From Monosporascus cannonballus (taxonomy: Eukaryota > Ascomycota > Sordariomycetes > Xylariales), in NCBI GenBank assembly GCA_004154925.1, contig QJNS01000485.1, forward strand, positions 1 through 25,689: 25,689 nt of DNA. The letters run 5' to 3'. Under the pieces are notes generated by a model. It saw only the letters and a program-made list of their open reading frames with translations, had not been told where the DNA came from and did no database searches. This document shows, piece by piece, positions 1 to 12,200 of this stretch; position 1 is the first letter of the stretch, and the number at the start of each line of letters is the position of its first letter. Both the position numbers and the translations under genes were made by a program.

Positions 1-17
1 CCCCCCCCCCCCCCCCC
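1..17. other. Terminal poly-C run (contig edge)
   Basis: A run of 17 C opens the window. Read outward on the minus strand it is poly-G, matching the poly-G at the other end. It carries no gene signal and is most easily explained as sequence extended from read ends (inference). The nearest stop codon, of the Cys-rich gene, lies about 50 nt inside. Confidence 0.9.
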
Positions 18-68
18 AAGCGTATCCAGAAGCGCATCCGGCGCCTAGTTTGCTTCCTCGAAGACGCT

Positions 69-560
69 CTACTCAGCGTCCTTCAGCTGCCCCGCGGAGA
101 CGGCCTCCTCCGCGCTTCCAGACAATTCCAGCTTCGCAAAGCCGCTGTGCAGCTCCAGCTCCCGCAGCTCCGCGACGTGCCTCCGCTGCGTCCTCTTCTG
201 CTCCTCGACGCGGTATCGCATGAGCATGGGGGCGTTGAGCTCCGCGACCCTGACGCCGCGGGCCTCGAGCGCGGCCCGCCGCTCCCCGAGCAGCGACTCG
301 TCGAAGTAGCAGTCGCAGCTCGGGCAGCTCTCGGAGAGGAGCCCGTCGTAGGCGTGGTGGCACACGGGGCAGGCGGAGGGACCTTCGGAGCAGATCGGGC
401 AGTCGTCGGCTGTCTCCGCGGTGGTGACCGGGAGCTTGTAGTCAAGGAGCCACTTGAAGACGTGGCGGCACGGGTGGTAGACGGTGCCCATGAGCAGGTC
501 GGCACGGCCGAGGGACAGCTTGTTGCCCGATAGGCGGGTCTCTGTGTTTGTGGTCGACAT
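69..560 (-). CDS. Small Cys-rich, probable zinc-binding protein, function unknown
   Basis: A single-exon gene of 163 residues, from ATG at 560-558 to TAG at 71-69. I do not recognise the family. The middle holds a dense set of possible metal ligands: H29, C31 and H33, then CxxC pairs at 54/57, 64/67 and 79/82, with an extra C84 and H68/H69. This resembles a zinc ribbon or degenerate RING layout. The C-terminal third (about 92-145) is charged, rich in E, R and L, and likely helical or coiled coil. No signal peptide or membrane segment is visible. The DNA is very GC-rich, so overlapping frames on both strands are also open; this frame was chosen for its ATG, its regular CxxC spacing and its plausible composition. 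It lies on the same strand as, and just downstream of, the P450 gene, 296 nt away. An intracellular zinc-binding adaptor is a guess only. Confidence 0.7.
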   Translation of the reverse strand: MSTTNTETRLSGNKLSLGRADLLMGTVYHPCRHVFKWLLDYKLPVTTAETADDCPICSEGPSACPVCHHAYDGLLSESCPSCDCYFDESLLGERRAALEARGVRVAELNAPMLMRYRVEEQKRTQRRHVAELRELELHSGFAKLELSGSAEEAVSAGQLKDAE

Positions 561-856
561 GTTTAAGGGTGGGTGTGTATATGAGGTTGCCTTTTGTTTT
601 GAATGCGTGGTAGATAGATGCCCCTGTATCGTCAGTTTGCTACTTGAAGTTCTGAAGGCGTTCTATCTACATTTTATATTACTACTGCCTTGACCATTGT
701 CCTTGCATTCCTTCATTGACAGGAACAACGCGTTTGTCTTGGGCTTCAAAGCATTGATGCGAATAATGGGTGTCTTTATATTGTTTTTAGCGGACTTTCT
801 CCTAACAATGGACTATTATATAGTTCATTATGCATCCATATGTGCGGATAGGCCTT
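561..856. other. Short intergenic spacer
   Basis: This AT-richer spacer lies between the 3' end of the P450 gene and the start of the Cys-rich gene, both on the minus strand. It should hold the P450 3' end and the Cys-rich gene's promoter. No other gene is seen. Confidence 0.6.
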
Positions 857-2718
857 TCAAGCCACCAAGTCGTTTCGGGGATGGAACTTTACTAGCAGAG
901 CTGGTTTTTCCCAGACAAGATAGAGCTTGGCTTGCTTGAACCAGTCCAGCTCTGTGTTCACCCACTCCCAGTCATAGGAGAATATCATCTTGGCCAGGAT
1001 GATGCGCAGCTCCATCCACGCTACCGCCTCCCCGATGCAGTTACGGGGCCCGTAGCCGAATGGATAATAGACGTCGGTATTGTCGCCAAGGCCCTCGCCA
1101 ACCCATCGTTCCGGCTTGAAAGACCATGGCTCCTTCCAATATCTCGGGTCGTGTCCCAGCTGCCAGAGAGCGGACGAGACCTCGACGCCCTTGGGGATGT
1201 ACTCGCCGTCAACCACCTCGCCCGGGGAGATCCTCGGCAGCCCGAAGGGCACCGTGGCGAATATCCTCAGCGTCTCCTTAATCACCCCGGTGAGATAGGG
1301 CAGCTGCGCCGCGGCGTCTGCGGTAATCTCGGACGGCGGCGTGAAAAAGCTGCGGATCTCCTTCGTCAGAGTCTCCCGGCAATCTGGGTGCTTCACCAAG
1401 TGGTAGATGGCGGTCGAGAGCGTCGTTGCCGAGGTCTCGGAGCCCGCGATGATGATGATGCCGGCCTGCGCTTTGACCTGCTCTTCGGTGAGCTCGCCGC
1501 TCAGGATCACGTCGTCAAAGAAGTCCCGCGGATGGTCCGAGTTCTGCAGTTTGATGCGCCGGCTGATCTTCTGTTCCGTGTATGCGGCGAACTTCGCCTG
1601 CTTCGCGGCAGCGTCCTTCGGCACGACGAAGGGAAGTATCAGCTTCATGGCCGATAGCTTGCTTCGGAGCGACCATAGCAGTTGGAAGTAGGTACCCTCG
1701 ACGACCGTCTGGATCCAGAAGTGCGGGCGGCCGTCTGCGACCGCGTTGAATGACTCGCCGAAAGCCAGCTCGCCTACGGGCAGTCAGCTGGGAATTCCAA
1801 GCCAGCATGGATAGATGGGAAAGAAGGGAGAAGCCGGTATCCTACCTATGATATCAAAAGTGACCCAATTTAGAGCGGCCGCGATATTGATGCCCTGGCC
1901 TGACGGATGGCCAAGCTTTCCGATCTGGCTGATAAACATGTCGGTATACTTGTGAATAACGGGCTCGTATTCACGCAGAGACGTCCTGGAGAAGCTCGGC
2001 GTGAATATCCGACGCAGCTTGGCATGATACACGGGATCCCTGGCCTACAAACCTTCAGTTTTAGTGCTTGTATCAAAGGAAAAAGACATATAGACACACG
2101 CGGAGGCATCATGACCCAAGAATAAGCTTGGGCGACAGACACGTATGATAGATATGGGGTGGGAAAGGGTGTCCAACATCTCGTGAGTTACTTACCCATC
2201 CGATGGAAGGGTTGCCTGTGCCATCCTCGTAGAAGTCAGATTTGACGAACAGCTTCTTCGTCTTAGACGGGAACCCGTATATTTCACGGAAAGTTTGCGG
2301 AGTCGCAAGCGAGAGCTTGTTGGGGCCAATGCGGACTTTGTCGCCTATACTATATTAGTCACTTAAGACGGGGGATCATATCCTGGTCGCAAAGGACTCA
2401 CCATATTTGGCGTGTACGTCGTACATCACGAATGAGTAGCGACCGCTCGTCCAAGCAAGGACATACCAGAGCTGTAACCCGATGATTAGAGTTCTCTTCG
2501 TTGCTTTTGGAAACCTAGGATATACCTCGCTGACCGCGGCAAGCCTAGGCCCGGGATATTTGGACAATGGGTGGAAATATAAGAGGTAGACATACTTGCC
2601 CACCAGCGCAAGAATACCCTAAGCTATCAGCAACACCGTTCTCACCTTAGGAAGTATAAGGATACCTTACCGCTATGGCGAGTGTCCCGAGGACTGAGAC
2701 GTAGGCTACGGGTGCCAT
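857..2718 (-). CDS. Cytochrome P450 monooxygenase (CYP65/isotrichodermin C-15 hydroxylase-like)
   Basis: This is a heme-thiolate monooxygenase of the fungal microsomal type. By splice-site and frame matching I build six exons: 2718-2671, 2618-2526, 2471-2402, 2344-2196, 2044-1846 and 1773-857, giving 491 residues, normal for the family. The first exons encode a hydrophobic ER anchor (about residues 1-32) and then a proline-rich hinge (YPGPR). Diagnostic motifs are all intact: I-helix AGSETS (296-301), K-helix ETLR (353-356), PERW (407-410) and the heme loop [10 protein letters not shown] (425-434) with Cys432 as heme ligand. The hinge and the following [12 protein letters not shown] segment resemble CYP65 enzymes such as TRI11-type hydroxylases; that subfamily call is from memory of family sequences. 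Introns start with GTAAG, GTATAT, GTGAGT, GTAAGT and GTAGGA. The substrate is unknown. No terpene cyclase, PKS or NRPS is seen nearby, although the contig ends 0.9 kb away on the downstream side. Confidence 0.93.
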
Positions 2719-4628
2719 ATTGTCCGAATGGGATGCTCACTGTAAGTAGTTGTTTTAGAAACCGCGGGATTCCACGGCCGACCATGTATGCCGACAGAGC
2801 TGTTCGATGGGGTAAAAACTCTTAAATGTTATATTGCCATATCGGTTCTCATCTTTCCCAAAAAGACAAGGGCCGAGCACCCCTCCCCCCCGGCCCATCC
2901 CCCTTCAACACTCAATATGCCGCGGTATTCAGGAGGGGACCCCGCTCCTGCCATCACTACGAAATCTGGATGTCTTCAGATGAGAGAGCGTAGGATTTCC
3001 CAAAACCGCATTAGTTTCCTGATTGCTGCGACGTACATATGCATTGGAGCGCTCTAAAGACGGGACCCGCTTTGAGTGATCCGGTATGGAATATATAGCG
3101 GAGCTCGACAGCATGTATGTGGTCTTATGCAGCGAATCATCACGCATGGCCATATGCCCCTGCGTTGAGCTGCGTTAGCCCTAGTAGGTTGTTGTATACA
3201 GGGATGGTTAGCCACAGTACCAATTGTGCGGATTCAACGACGTGGGATGCTGCCTTATCGCCCGTTCCGTAGAACGCAGGACCCGTGCGGCCGGATAGAC
3301 TGGGTCTCTTCGAAGCAACGTATGTGTCTGCTGTCGTAATTACCGTCAAGGTAGGAGCGTTGATGGAGACGCCATATAACTACCAACTTCAGCGCTTAGA
3401 TGGGGTTGGTATTTTCTCATGACGCGCCATATACAGTAGCTAACAAAGTGTTAGAACATCGCATGATACCCGAGCTCCTCTGCAACCATTATCACCATAT
3501 CTCGTCCCACAACAAATCCCTGTCGTCACATAGAGCAACGTGCTGAATCAAGGCTGCAACTCCGCCCAAGGTGCGGGAGCCCCTGGATTACGACTCCCAC
3601 CTGCGGCACAGTAAGCCGGGGATCCATAGAGCTACTGTAGACACTAAGAGGCTCAAAGACTATTGTAGAGGACAATTCCCCTGCCCGCCGAGCAGCAAAG
3701 ACAAGTATATCCGGCGGCGAGGGCAAGCGGCAACTTCTTGCGGGTCTCTGGCTGCCGTTACGCGCCTCACTCGAGGCTAGCGGACATGGCGTTCGACCGG
3801 GGACATTTCCATGGGACGTGGGCAGCGGTGCCGTTGGCCGCAAACCGTGTTTAGGGGAGACCTCAAATCCGTAGCCGCATCGTGGGGTTATTACGTAACT
3901 GGTCGCGCATTGAGCTGGCAGTGGGAGTCACGGGCGGTCTCCACAGAAAATTCGCGTGTGCCCGCCGCGGCCCGGCGGCCTTTCGTTGTTTTCATGATCA
4001 TTAGTAAGTCGATCACGGAAGAACTCGAGGTAAGTTGCTTAAGATTGACCCGCGAGGGCAGGGAAGGGCCTGGCTTATAACATGAGCCTGAACGAGTGAA
4101 GCCAAAGAGTAACAAATGTCACCGAGGCCTTCAGTCAAATAGATTAAACCCTAGCAAAAGCGCTCTCCATGGGTATCTGTTTTCGTTATTGTTCTTGATG
4201 AGTATTTGACGAGAGAGGTCTACTAGTGGGCCGACTTCCGATATATATGGTCTAGGTGGGGGGCGTCTGCTGCGATATGGCTCCCTTGGGCCTTGAGCGG
4301 CAAAGGTAGGACCGAAGGTTGTGACCCCTGAAACGTTGCACGATTTCCATCCTCCGTCAAGGGCTGATTAAGGAGGGAGCAAAGCGTCTCCTCCTAAGCT
4401 TATCCTGGCCATCTAAATGACTAAAAAAAGAGGTGAACGGGACACAACTATATTTCTTTTCTCTACCAATACGCATAGACAGGAACCAATGACTATCCGG
4501 GAAGTGTCCACGCCCAGATCTAAGACTGCACGTCAAGAGTGCTTCCGTAAATACCGTTCGCAACCGGCATACCCAGAGTTCAACTTACATACACACACCC
4601 TACATTCTCCACATGGATGGTTCGATAC
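2719..4628. other. 1.9 kb spacer, no gene seen
   Basis: This should contain the P450 promoter (right next to 2718) and the GPI10 3' end (next to 4629). The short open frames here have neither coding-like composition nor recognisable motifs, and I see no transposon ends, tRNA or clear repeat. A C-rich patch at 2881-2900 is the only obvious compositional feature. Confidence 0.55.
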
Positions 4629-6745
4629 CTAGTACACCATCTCATCGTCGTAGAACCCGGTAGCCCAAACAACCAAGCGTCCAGACTTCCGCTCGTCATC
4701 GGTGAACAGCCCGTTCCACTCGCTCCATACCTCCTTCAAGTGTATCCCGTGCCTGGCGCCGGGGCCGGACCCCTCAAAGTACTCGAGGAGCGCGTCCTCC
4801 ACACCCTCGAAGCCGACAATATATCTGGCCATGTCCTCGCCAGGCTTGTCACGAGGCCATAGGGTCCTCAGAAACTCGACCGGGTCCGCGTAGAACCGGG
4901 AAGTCTCGTCCTGGTATTCTTTCCTCATGCGCGATCCCGGGGGCGTGTTAAGGGGCGGGTCGCAGGTCAGACCCCTGGCGCGGAGGGCCGGGTATACCAG
5001 GTGCGAGCGCCACGGCGTGGCGTGGCACGGCGTGAGAAATAACGCAAAGAGCTCGCTCTGTATCTCGTCGCTGGCGGCTTTCTCCGGCCGAGGAATGGCT
5101 AAGTGTTTCGGATGGATCCGCTCGAACTCCGTGCGCAGGTAGGTCATCACGCTGATGGGCGCGGCCGCGTGGAAGTAGGAAAGATAACCGCCGATAACGA
5201 TATTGACGATGATGCCGGCCAAGAGAACAGTCTTCCTCTTCCAACCTAGCGCCGGCGGTGGGCAGGTGCCCGCGGTTTCCAGTGCTGTGGTGAAGAGCGA
5301 TGTGGCATGCGGCGCAGCAAGAATATGCAGGGCCGGCGAGAGAGGCGTCAGGAAACGAACTTCCTTGTGTGATACGAAGGACAAGGAAGATATGGTCGTG
5401 AGAACTGCGAATGATAGCGCCTTGATGGCATTGCCAGTAATTACTGGCTCGGCCGAGATGGCTTCAAGATTGTTCGACTTGAAGAGTCCCATGAGCGTAA
5501 AAGAGGTTATAGTGGTGCAGAGCAACGGGATGCCCTGAGAAAGGTAGTAATGCCAGTCATTCTCTCCGTAGAACACAGCAAGGTCGTGTACGACGTTGAA
5601 CCGCATCCAAGTAAAGGGAGGGAACGTCCAGTCTCCGTAATATTGACGATCTGCCAGCAATGATAGGCAAAGAGCCAATGATCTGATATGTTAGTCCGCA
5701 TGCATATTACTGATCACAAATCAACATACCCGCAGAGAACCGCCTCTCTAAAGAGGATTATAGCGCTTTGGCGCGTGAAGGGCGACTTTCCGTCGAGAGT
5801 GAACCTAGTGAGAACCAGGGTCCCGATCGCTAGCCATATGAGGGCGTTCGTAGGGCGCAGTAGCACTGCTAATGCTGCAACAAATAGAGACAATCGAAGA
5901 CTATATGTCTATGTATTAGCGCGGGAACTACTCCTGTTCTCTTTGGTACGGGATGGCGTCATACCAATTGATCTCATCCTTGGTTCTGAAAAGAGGACCC
6001 GAGCAGAACTCGGACTCGGACTTGGATTCAGTGCTTGTGTCTCCCCTCACGCCCAGCAATTCCCATGGAAAGTAGTACAGAGCCATGGATGTTAGAGTCG
6101 ACTCAAAACAATTCGAGAACGTCCTCGTAGAAGTATACCATTGCCAGGGATTCAACAAGGTCATTGCTAGCTATTCACACATTCAGCAACGTGAATTAAC
6201 AAACCAGCCCATCGGAAAGACTCACCACAGACCAGGCGACTGTACTATTTTGGCCATAGAGCCTTTCGGCAAGCCTCCAAGTATACCAATCACCCAAGGC
6301 GGCAAATCCAGTCTGCATAACTCTAGGGGCCGCCAGAAGCCATTTGGCCTTTACCTTGGTGAGCGGGCCCAGAACGTTTTCAACAATAAAGTAACCCAGC
6401 GCGAAGATGGCCGGATGGAGCGATGAGCGCAGTCCATGCACCCATTCCTATATCGTGGTCAATATGTGACTATTGAGTTCAACATCAAGTCCCACATACC
6501 CAAGTCAACCATGCACCACTGCCTTCTCCATATACCAGCTGCCATGCCGGCTCCAGGGCCTGAAAATATTCATCTGGCTGAAAGAAGGTTCGAACGCAAA
6601 GAGTATTTATTAAGCGCCAAGCGAATATGACAGCAAGAGTATCTCGTGTCTGTTTGGCGACTAGAGCACTGAGGTCGACCCCTGAACTTTGCTTGCCATT
6701 GGCGACTGCGGCCTTCTTCTCAGTTGCTTTTTTGCTTGAACTCAT
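4629..6745 (-). CDS. GPI10: GPI mannosyltransferase 3 (PIG-B/Gpi10, GT22)
   Basis: This multi-pass ER protein transfers the third mannose, alpha-1,2-linked, from dolichol-phosphate-mannose to the GPI-anchor precursor, a step needed for cell-wall GPI proteins in fungi. Five exons fit in frame: 6745-6500, 6447-6226, 6170-5965, 5900-5730 and 5682-4629, giving 632 residues. After a short, polar lysine-rich N-terminus comes the GT22 signature FQPDEY (55-60), with the acidic pair D58/E59 in the first lumenal loop. Other family blocks are LNPWQWY in exon 3, [10 protein letters not shown] in exon 4, and [16 protein letters not shown] at about 319-334. Exon 5 adds several hydrophobic helices (for example [18 protein letters not shown]) and a soluble C-terminal part ending just before 4629. 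The exon 3-exon 4 junction (donor at 5964, GTATGA, with a GCTAAT branch site) is the least certain one and falls in a Ser/Glu-rich, poorly conserved loop. It is transcribed away from the ornithine aminotransferase gene. Confidence 0.93.
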
Positions 6746-7771
6746 CTTTGCTGTTTGAGTTCATTTTCTGTACGGACAGTCCAAGGGAAAGGAAGAAAAC
6801 ACAGGAAGAGGACAGTGCTATGGGAAGACGGTCACGGCTAATTGACATGAGCAAGTAATTCAAAAATGGTACCTAGTATCAACTGTCCTTTTCGGAGGCT
6901 GTCCCCTTTTGAGTAGACCCTGGTTTGGGAATAGCTTTAAATGTTTAGGTAAGAGGGCCCAAGTGTGTTGTGTTGTATCACGCAACGTACTTGCACAGCA
7001 TACTTACCAATGGCATCCAATCCACAGCACCGAAGACCCAAATTACCAGCCGCAATTCTGCTGCTTTATCAATTGCGTAGCTAACGCCAAGAGTGATAGC
7101 CCCCCACTCCTAACCGCACTTTGCATGCGAGTAACCGAAGTACAAATAGGAAGATGCTGATTGGTTTATCTCTCGAGAGGATTCCCTCGGCAGCCTGCTT
7201 TTATCCCACTTTGTCTGTCTTCCTTTGGCAGCCATTTCCAGTGCTATTATCGGGCTGTCTTTCCTTACTGTACTTTCATACCAAGGAGCGCGGCCGGAAT
7301 GGGGGCTCGCGGAAGGGAAGGGAACAAGCAACAAACACCCTCGCTCGTGCCGCTTTCCTTCGGCACTGAGAGTGGGATCGCCTGACTCTTTCGCAACCAG
7401 TCGAAGGGGCCGGATCTCGCCAGACTTGTCATCTCGATTGTAGAGCCGCTTCGACTTGCACTTAGGGGTTTAGTGCTCAGGGTCCAGTTCGTATGTCATT
7501 ACTAGCTAAAGCTTAGCATTACATAAAAAATCATCACAGATTCAATCGCCCCCGCCTTAAGCCGTTCACATTCTGGGGACGGTAGCCATTTGAACTTGTT
7601 TTCTCTTCACTCTCCCCGCTCCTCTGAAGCCTTCTTAAAGCTATCTATATAAACGGGAATTCCTGAAACCCCATTGCGATAACCTTACTTCTTTGAATTC
7701 ATAGTAGTGTGCTGTCACAAGTCACCTCCCATAACTACTTACCTAAGCATCCAGACGTCATCTCTCCGGCT
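6746..7771. promoter_or_regulatory. Divergent promoter region of GPI10 and ornithine aminotransferase
   Basis: About 1.0 kb separates two genes read outward, so both promoters must lie here. Visible candidates are a CCAAT box (ATTGG at 7160-7164), a 10-base palindrome CTCTCGAGAG at 7170-7179, and a TATA-like element near the aminotransferase side. No coding sequence is supported; the overlapping open frames at 7110-7443 look accidental. Confidence 0.5.
7646..7653 (+). promoter_or_regulatory. TATA-like element upstream of ornithine aminotransferase
   Basis: The sequence TATATAAA lies 119 nt before the ATG at 7772, a spacing compatible with a fungal core promoter. Its use is inferred from position only. 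Confidence 0.4.
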
Positions 7772-9201
7772 ATGTCGACGACATCTCGATTCCATGCCTC
7801 TTCAACGGAGAGCGCAATCGATGCCGAGAATAAATACGCAGCGCACAATTACCACCCCCTCCCCATCGTCTTCTCGCGTGCGCAAGGCGTCGATGTCTGG
7901 GACCCAGAAGGAAAGCACTACATCGATTTCCTCTCTGCGTATAGCGCCGTGAACCAAGGCCACTGCCATCCAGAGCTGGTGAAGACGTTAAGTGAACAGG
8001 CTGGTAGGCTGACGCTGAGTTCGAGGGCATTCCACAACGATGTCTTCCCAAAATGGGCGGAGAAGGTCCAAAAGATGTTTGGCTACGATATGGTCCTACC
8101 GATGAACACCGGGGCGGAAGCTGTAGAGACGGCAATCAAGGTTGCAAGAAAATGGGCATACAAGGTTAAAGGAGTACCCGAGGGCAAAGCCCTCGTATTT
8201 GGCGCCCAGGACAACTTCCACGGCCGGACGGTAAGTTGGTCTACAATGGTCGACACGTCATCCTAACAGCCTGGATAGATGACAGCAATCACACTGTCTA
8301 CAGATCCGGAATCGAGAGATAACTATGGCCCATACGTACCTAACGTCAGTGCTACTTCCCCTTCCACTGGAAAGCCGATACGGTACAACAATGTGGAGGA
8401 TCTGGAGGAGGTGCTGCAGGCCCATGGGAAAGAAACGGCGGCTTTCATCGTGGAGCCCATCCAGGGAGAAGCGGGCGTTGTTGTCCCCGATGCTCATTAC
8501 TTGGCCAAGATCCACGATCTCTGCAAGAAGCACAATGTGCTTTTGATCTGTGACGAGATCCAGACGGGTGTCGGTCGAACAGGACGAATGCTTTGCTCCG
8601 AATGGGCTGGTATCAAGCCGGATATGGTTACGCTGGGGAAGGCCATCTCTGGCGGAATGTACCCGGTCAGCTGTGTCCTCGCCGACAAGGAGATCATGCT
8701 AGTGGTTGAGCCAGGAACCCACGGTTCCACATATGGTGGAAACCCGCTCGGCTGCGCGGTCTCCATCCGTGCCCTCGAGCTCATGGAAGAAGAGAAGCTT
8801 ACCGAGAAGGCCGAGAGGCTGGGGAAAATCTTCCGCGAGGGCCTTGCCGCGTTCAATTCACCCATCATCAAGCTGATCCGTGGCAAAGGCTTGTTGAATG
8901 CTGTCGTGATTGATGAATCGAAGACTGGAGGCCACTCGGCGTGGGACCTCTGCCTCTTGCTCAAGGAGAAAGGCTTACTGGTAAGAAGAGAGTCTGTATG
9001 TGTTTGTCGTTACGGAGAACGAAGAAGGCTGATTCGAGGGAACAGGCCAAGCCGACGCACGGTAACATCATCCGTTTCGCTCCGCCGTTAGTTATCTCCG
9101 AGGAACAACTTCGGAAGGCAACGGACATCATTGGCGAGGCGTTAGAGCAGTTGCCCAGGATGGATAAGCATGAAGACGTCCGTGTCGGACTGGATATCTA
9201 G
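7772..9201 (+). CDS. CAR2: Ornithine aminotransferase (ornithine-oxo-acid transaminase)
   Basis: This PLP enzyme moves the delta-amino group of ornithine to 2-oxoglutarate, making glutamate semialdehyde in arginine catabolism. Three exons, 7772-8230, 8279-8980 and 9046-9201, give 438 residues, the usual fungal length. Both introns are phase 0; the first is only 48 nt and has a CCTAAC branch site. Family blocks in order are: [13 protein letters not shown] near the N-terminus; [12 protein letters not shown] for phosphate binding; FHGRT at the exon 1 end; [11 protein letters not shown] with D245, which contacts the PLP ring nitrogen; and TLGKAISGG with the Schiff-base lysine K274. GSTYGGNP follows. 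The ATG at 7772 was chosen over an upstream in-frame GTG because it starts at the expected N-terminus. No mitochondrial presequence is evident, which suits the cytosolic fungal enzyme. Yeast CAR2 is arginine-induced; no such operator was identified here. Confidence 0.96.
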
Positions 9202-12200
9202 TCACGTTTCCCTAGACATGCAGGACCCGCCACTTGCTACTTTAATTACCAGAGCTGCCAGTCTTACTGGCAGGGCGTGCCGCTGCAACTAGTCGAGAAA
9301 ATTTGGGTTGCAAAAAGCGAGGCATCTCGCGGATACGACCAAGTGGCAGTCTTGCAAACTTCATGGGCCAATCCCGTGTTCTGAACCGAACCCTGGTGCC
9401 GGTGGTATCGGTCAAGGGTGAGAAGCGATGCAATAGGCGTCCCTTTTCAGGGTCCGCAAAGGTAAAGCTGTGGGGGTGGTTGCATTGTGGCAGGATGCTT
9501 CTGCGGGTGCTGTTGGTACTTACGTGTGGATTGCTGCCGATGTGTTGGTCGGTGATAGTCGGTAGCGCAACAGTAGTCCAGAATATCCCCGGTTGTCCAG
9601 ATTCGAGAGATATATGTAAACTACAAAGAAGTGCCCCAACATACATAGATACACCTCGCAACGCATCACCAAGCTACAGGTAATTGGTAATTGTGAGTGG
9701 AGCTCACTTGACAACATGGAATGCAATGCAACTTGCACTCTGTACCTATGTGGCCAGCGGGTCCCAGGAAAGCTGCATGAAAGTTAGCTTCGCCGACGAC
9801 GCATTCAGAAGATTTTGGTGTTGTATCTTCCGTCTGTGATACGTCCCCGGTCCTAGTCGAGTTTATTAAGTATATGGACTTATTAAGATCTTACGGCGCG
9901 ACTGGAAGCACCGTCATCTATCTTTGTCGATCGTTTGGTATTGCTTCTGACATGAAAGTGGATCTATATATCACGACTTGCTATTTCTATCGCCAGACAA
10001 ACTGCGAGGAACAAATTACATTATGGGTTAGCTCTAGGCGGCCATTGATAACCAGAAGGCGAACGAAGTACATACGAAGAGATGCGTCTCTAGGCAGAAG
10101 ACCAGATTGACCTACCAGATGGCGTTTCCCATTCCCGCGTCAAGACTGCCTAGCTGTCCTTCCAGGTAACCAGTTATCGGGTCAAGCACGCGCGCAATTG
10201 CGAAGCTTCAGGGGGTATACCGTTCGGTGTGCCGAATTGGGTTTGTCCAGTCTAGCAACCGAACCTGCAAGGAGTGTCTCAGGTTGTTCAAGTTGTTATT
10301 GATGGCTAGCTGGCAACAAAGACAGCAGCTAGAGGGCATTTGGATAACGCCTCTTTTCAGGGGCGATATCCTCCATGCATGCCTGCCCCGCTATAGGCAT
10401 ACCTAGTAAGCATTGTCCGCGTCCGGATTTCATGGGTCTTGGTCGGCTCATCTGAAATACATGTGCATCTATGTAATGTCCATTGCAACGCCATCTTATC
10501 AACTAAGGATCGATTATCCTAAGCATTACTCTATACCGCCATGTACCTTGGCGTTAGAGAGCTTTTGGGTCTGACCCGTTAAAGTTGACAAGAAACGGGC
10601 CTCAGAAGGCAGCCAAGATCATCAGAGGTTGTGTTATTGGTTCTGCCTCGTCATCTTAATAGGACAATCGCTATGCCCTCCACAGCCGATGCTTACTACG
10701 TAGGACAACGATGTATGAATACAACAACTGGACCCTCGAGTAGCTTTTACGGGAATCGGTTTCGCTAACGGATTCGATTCGTCTCATGGTTCCTCTTCCT
10801 CCTGCAACCTGGCTGGGCCCCAGTCAGCTGGTGACTTACTCAGAACTAGCTACTACACTTTGATGTGCATGCCCGGGTAGAAACTAAGACCACGATACCA
10901 CACGAGTCCTAGAAAGCCACGAGGACTGTGCGGCCGATGAGTTGAAAGAGAGGAGAGAACAAGACTACTGTAAAGCTCTGGTACCAATACGAGAAGCAAG
11001 TGTCACATTGATGCCGTGACTTATCGCCATTACCAGTTACTAACCTACCACCAGGCGGTTAAGTTGCGCTGGGTTCCACAGAGGCCGATCTAGGTGATGC
11101 TAAACTTGCTAGGTGCTCATAGCTAAAGCGTATGACCTCTTACATACCTTAGGTAAGCTTTACATGTATGGCAACCTTGAGTTAGTAATCCATGTGACTG
11201 GTCACTGCGTTTAATATCACCGATGTCCTATTACTTTAGGAAATCTGATTTGATTTGCCCCTTTGTGCATCTGCATCCGAGTGACAACAAACGGAAGGCA
11301 AGCCATTGTTTTCGTGGGCTTTCGTTCCTCTTATCATACATGTATGCCGTTGCCTTCTTTGGAGTTACCTAGTCGGGTCACATGGAACCCCATACATTAT
11401 GTACGGTAGCCGTTAGCGCCCTTTAGGGGAAGTTCCAGTGTCGCAAATCTCCACACTTATGAGCCCAGAATTACCTACATACATGCCATGTGCCAGGTAG
11501 AGAGAGGTACATACGGCAGTAGTAGCCAAGAGCACTTAACGCACCCCTAGCGCTCTGACACGCCAGATGTGCTGCTCCATAGCACCTGCATGTGGCTACG
11601 GTATTGGCCGCTATCAGGCCTTATCGCTGCGAAAGTTGCTTCCTTTGATCCCCTAAATGGGCAAATAGGCGTCGGCTTTGGTCCTTGACTAGCGCCGTCG
11701 AGTCACAACCTTGAAGAGTGCCATGGGCCGTTAGGAGTGATCACACCATTCAATTGTTCACATTCACCTCACTCGCTGTAACTCTTGTTTCGCTTCAGCC
11801 ACCTACGTTTCCTTATACATTGTCAGCGTCCATTCCTATTGCATCACTTTATAACACTCTAGGTACTTCGGTGAGCTGGTAGAATTAAGTACCTTTTTAT
11901 TTTTCATAGGGGTTCAACCTTGCTGCTGCATGCTTAGTGCATTCACCTGGCTGTATCTTATCTTATCACACCTGCATACGTCAACTTAGGTACATAGAAC
12001 AGCCAGTACCTAAATCGACATTTCGTTTCCTTATCTACATATACTTACCTACCAGCGCTTGTCCCAGATTCTCTCTACCAATATTTACCAGTTCTCCTAC
12101 CTGGCGAAAAGCTCGTTGGATCTTTCGAGTGTCTAGTGTTGCTGTTGCCGAGTCATTTCCCTTGAAGAGATATAGAATGGCCCAACCAGCCGCGAGAGCT

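Noticed and set aside
147..533. A 128-residue plus-strand frame opposite the Cys-rich gene
   Set aside because: It is a shadow in very GC-rich DNA. The minus-strand frame has the ATG and the regular CxxC spacing.
9242..9683. Overlapping open frames of 139 (minus) and 126 (plus) residues after the aminotransferase gene
   Set aside because: Both begin at non-ATG codons, overlap on opposite strands, and show no motif or codon bias. One frame of this length is expected by chance in a spacer this long.
10250..10290. A possible tRNA B-box (GGTTCGGTT on the minus strand)
   Set aside because: No T-arm stem, A-box or acceptor pairing could be found around it.
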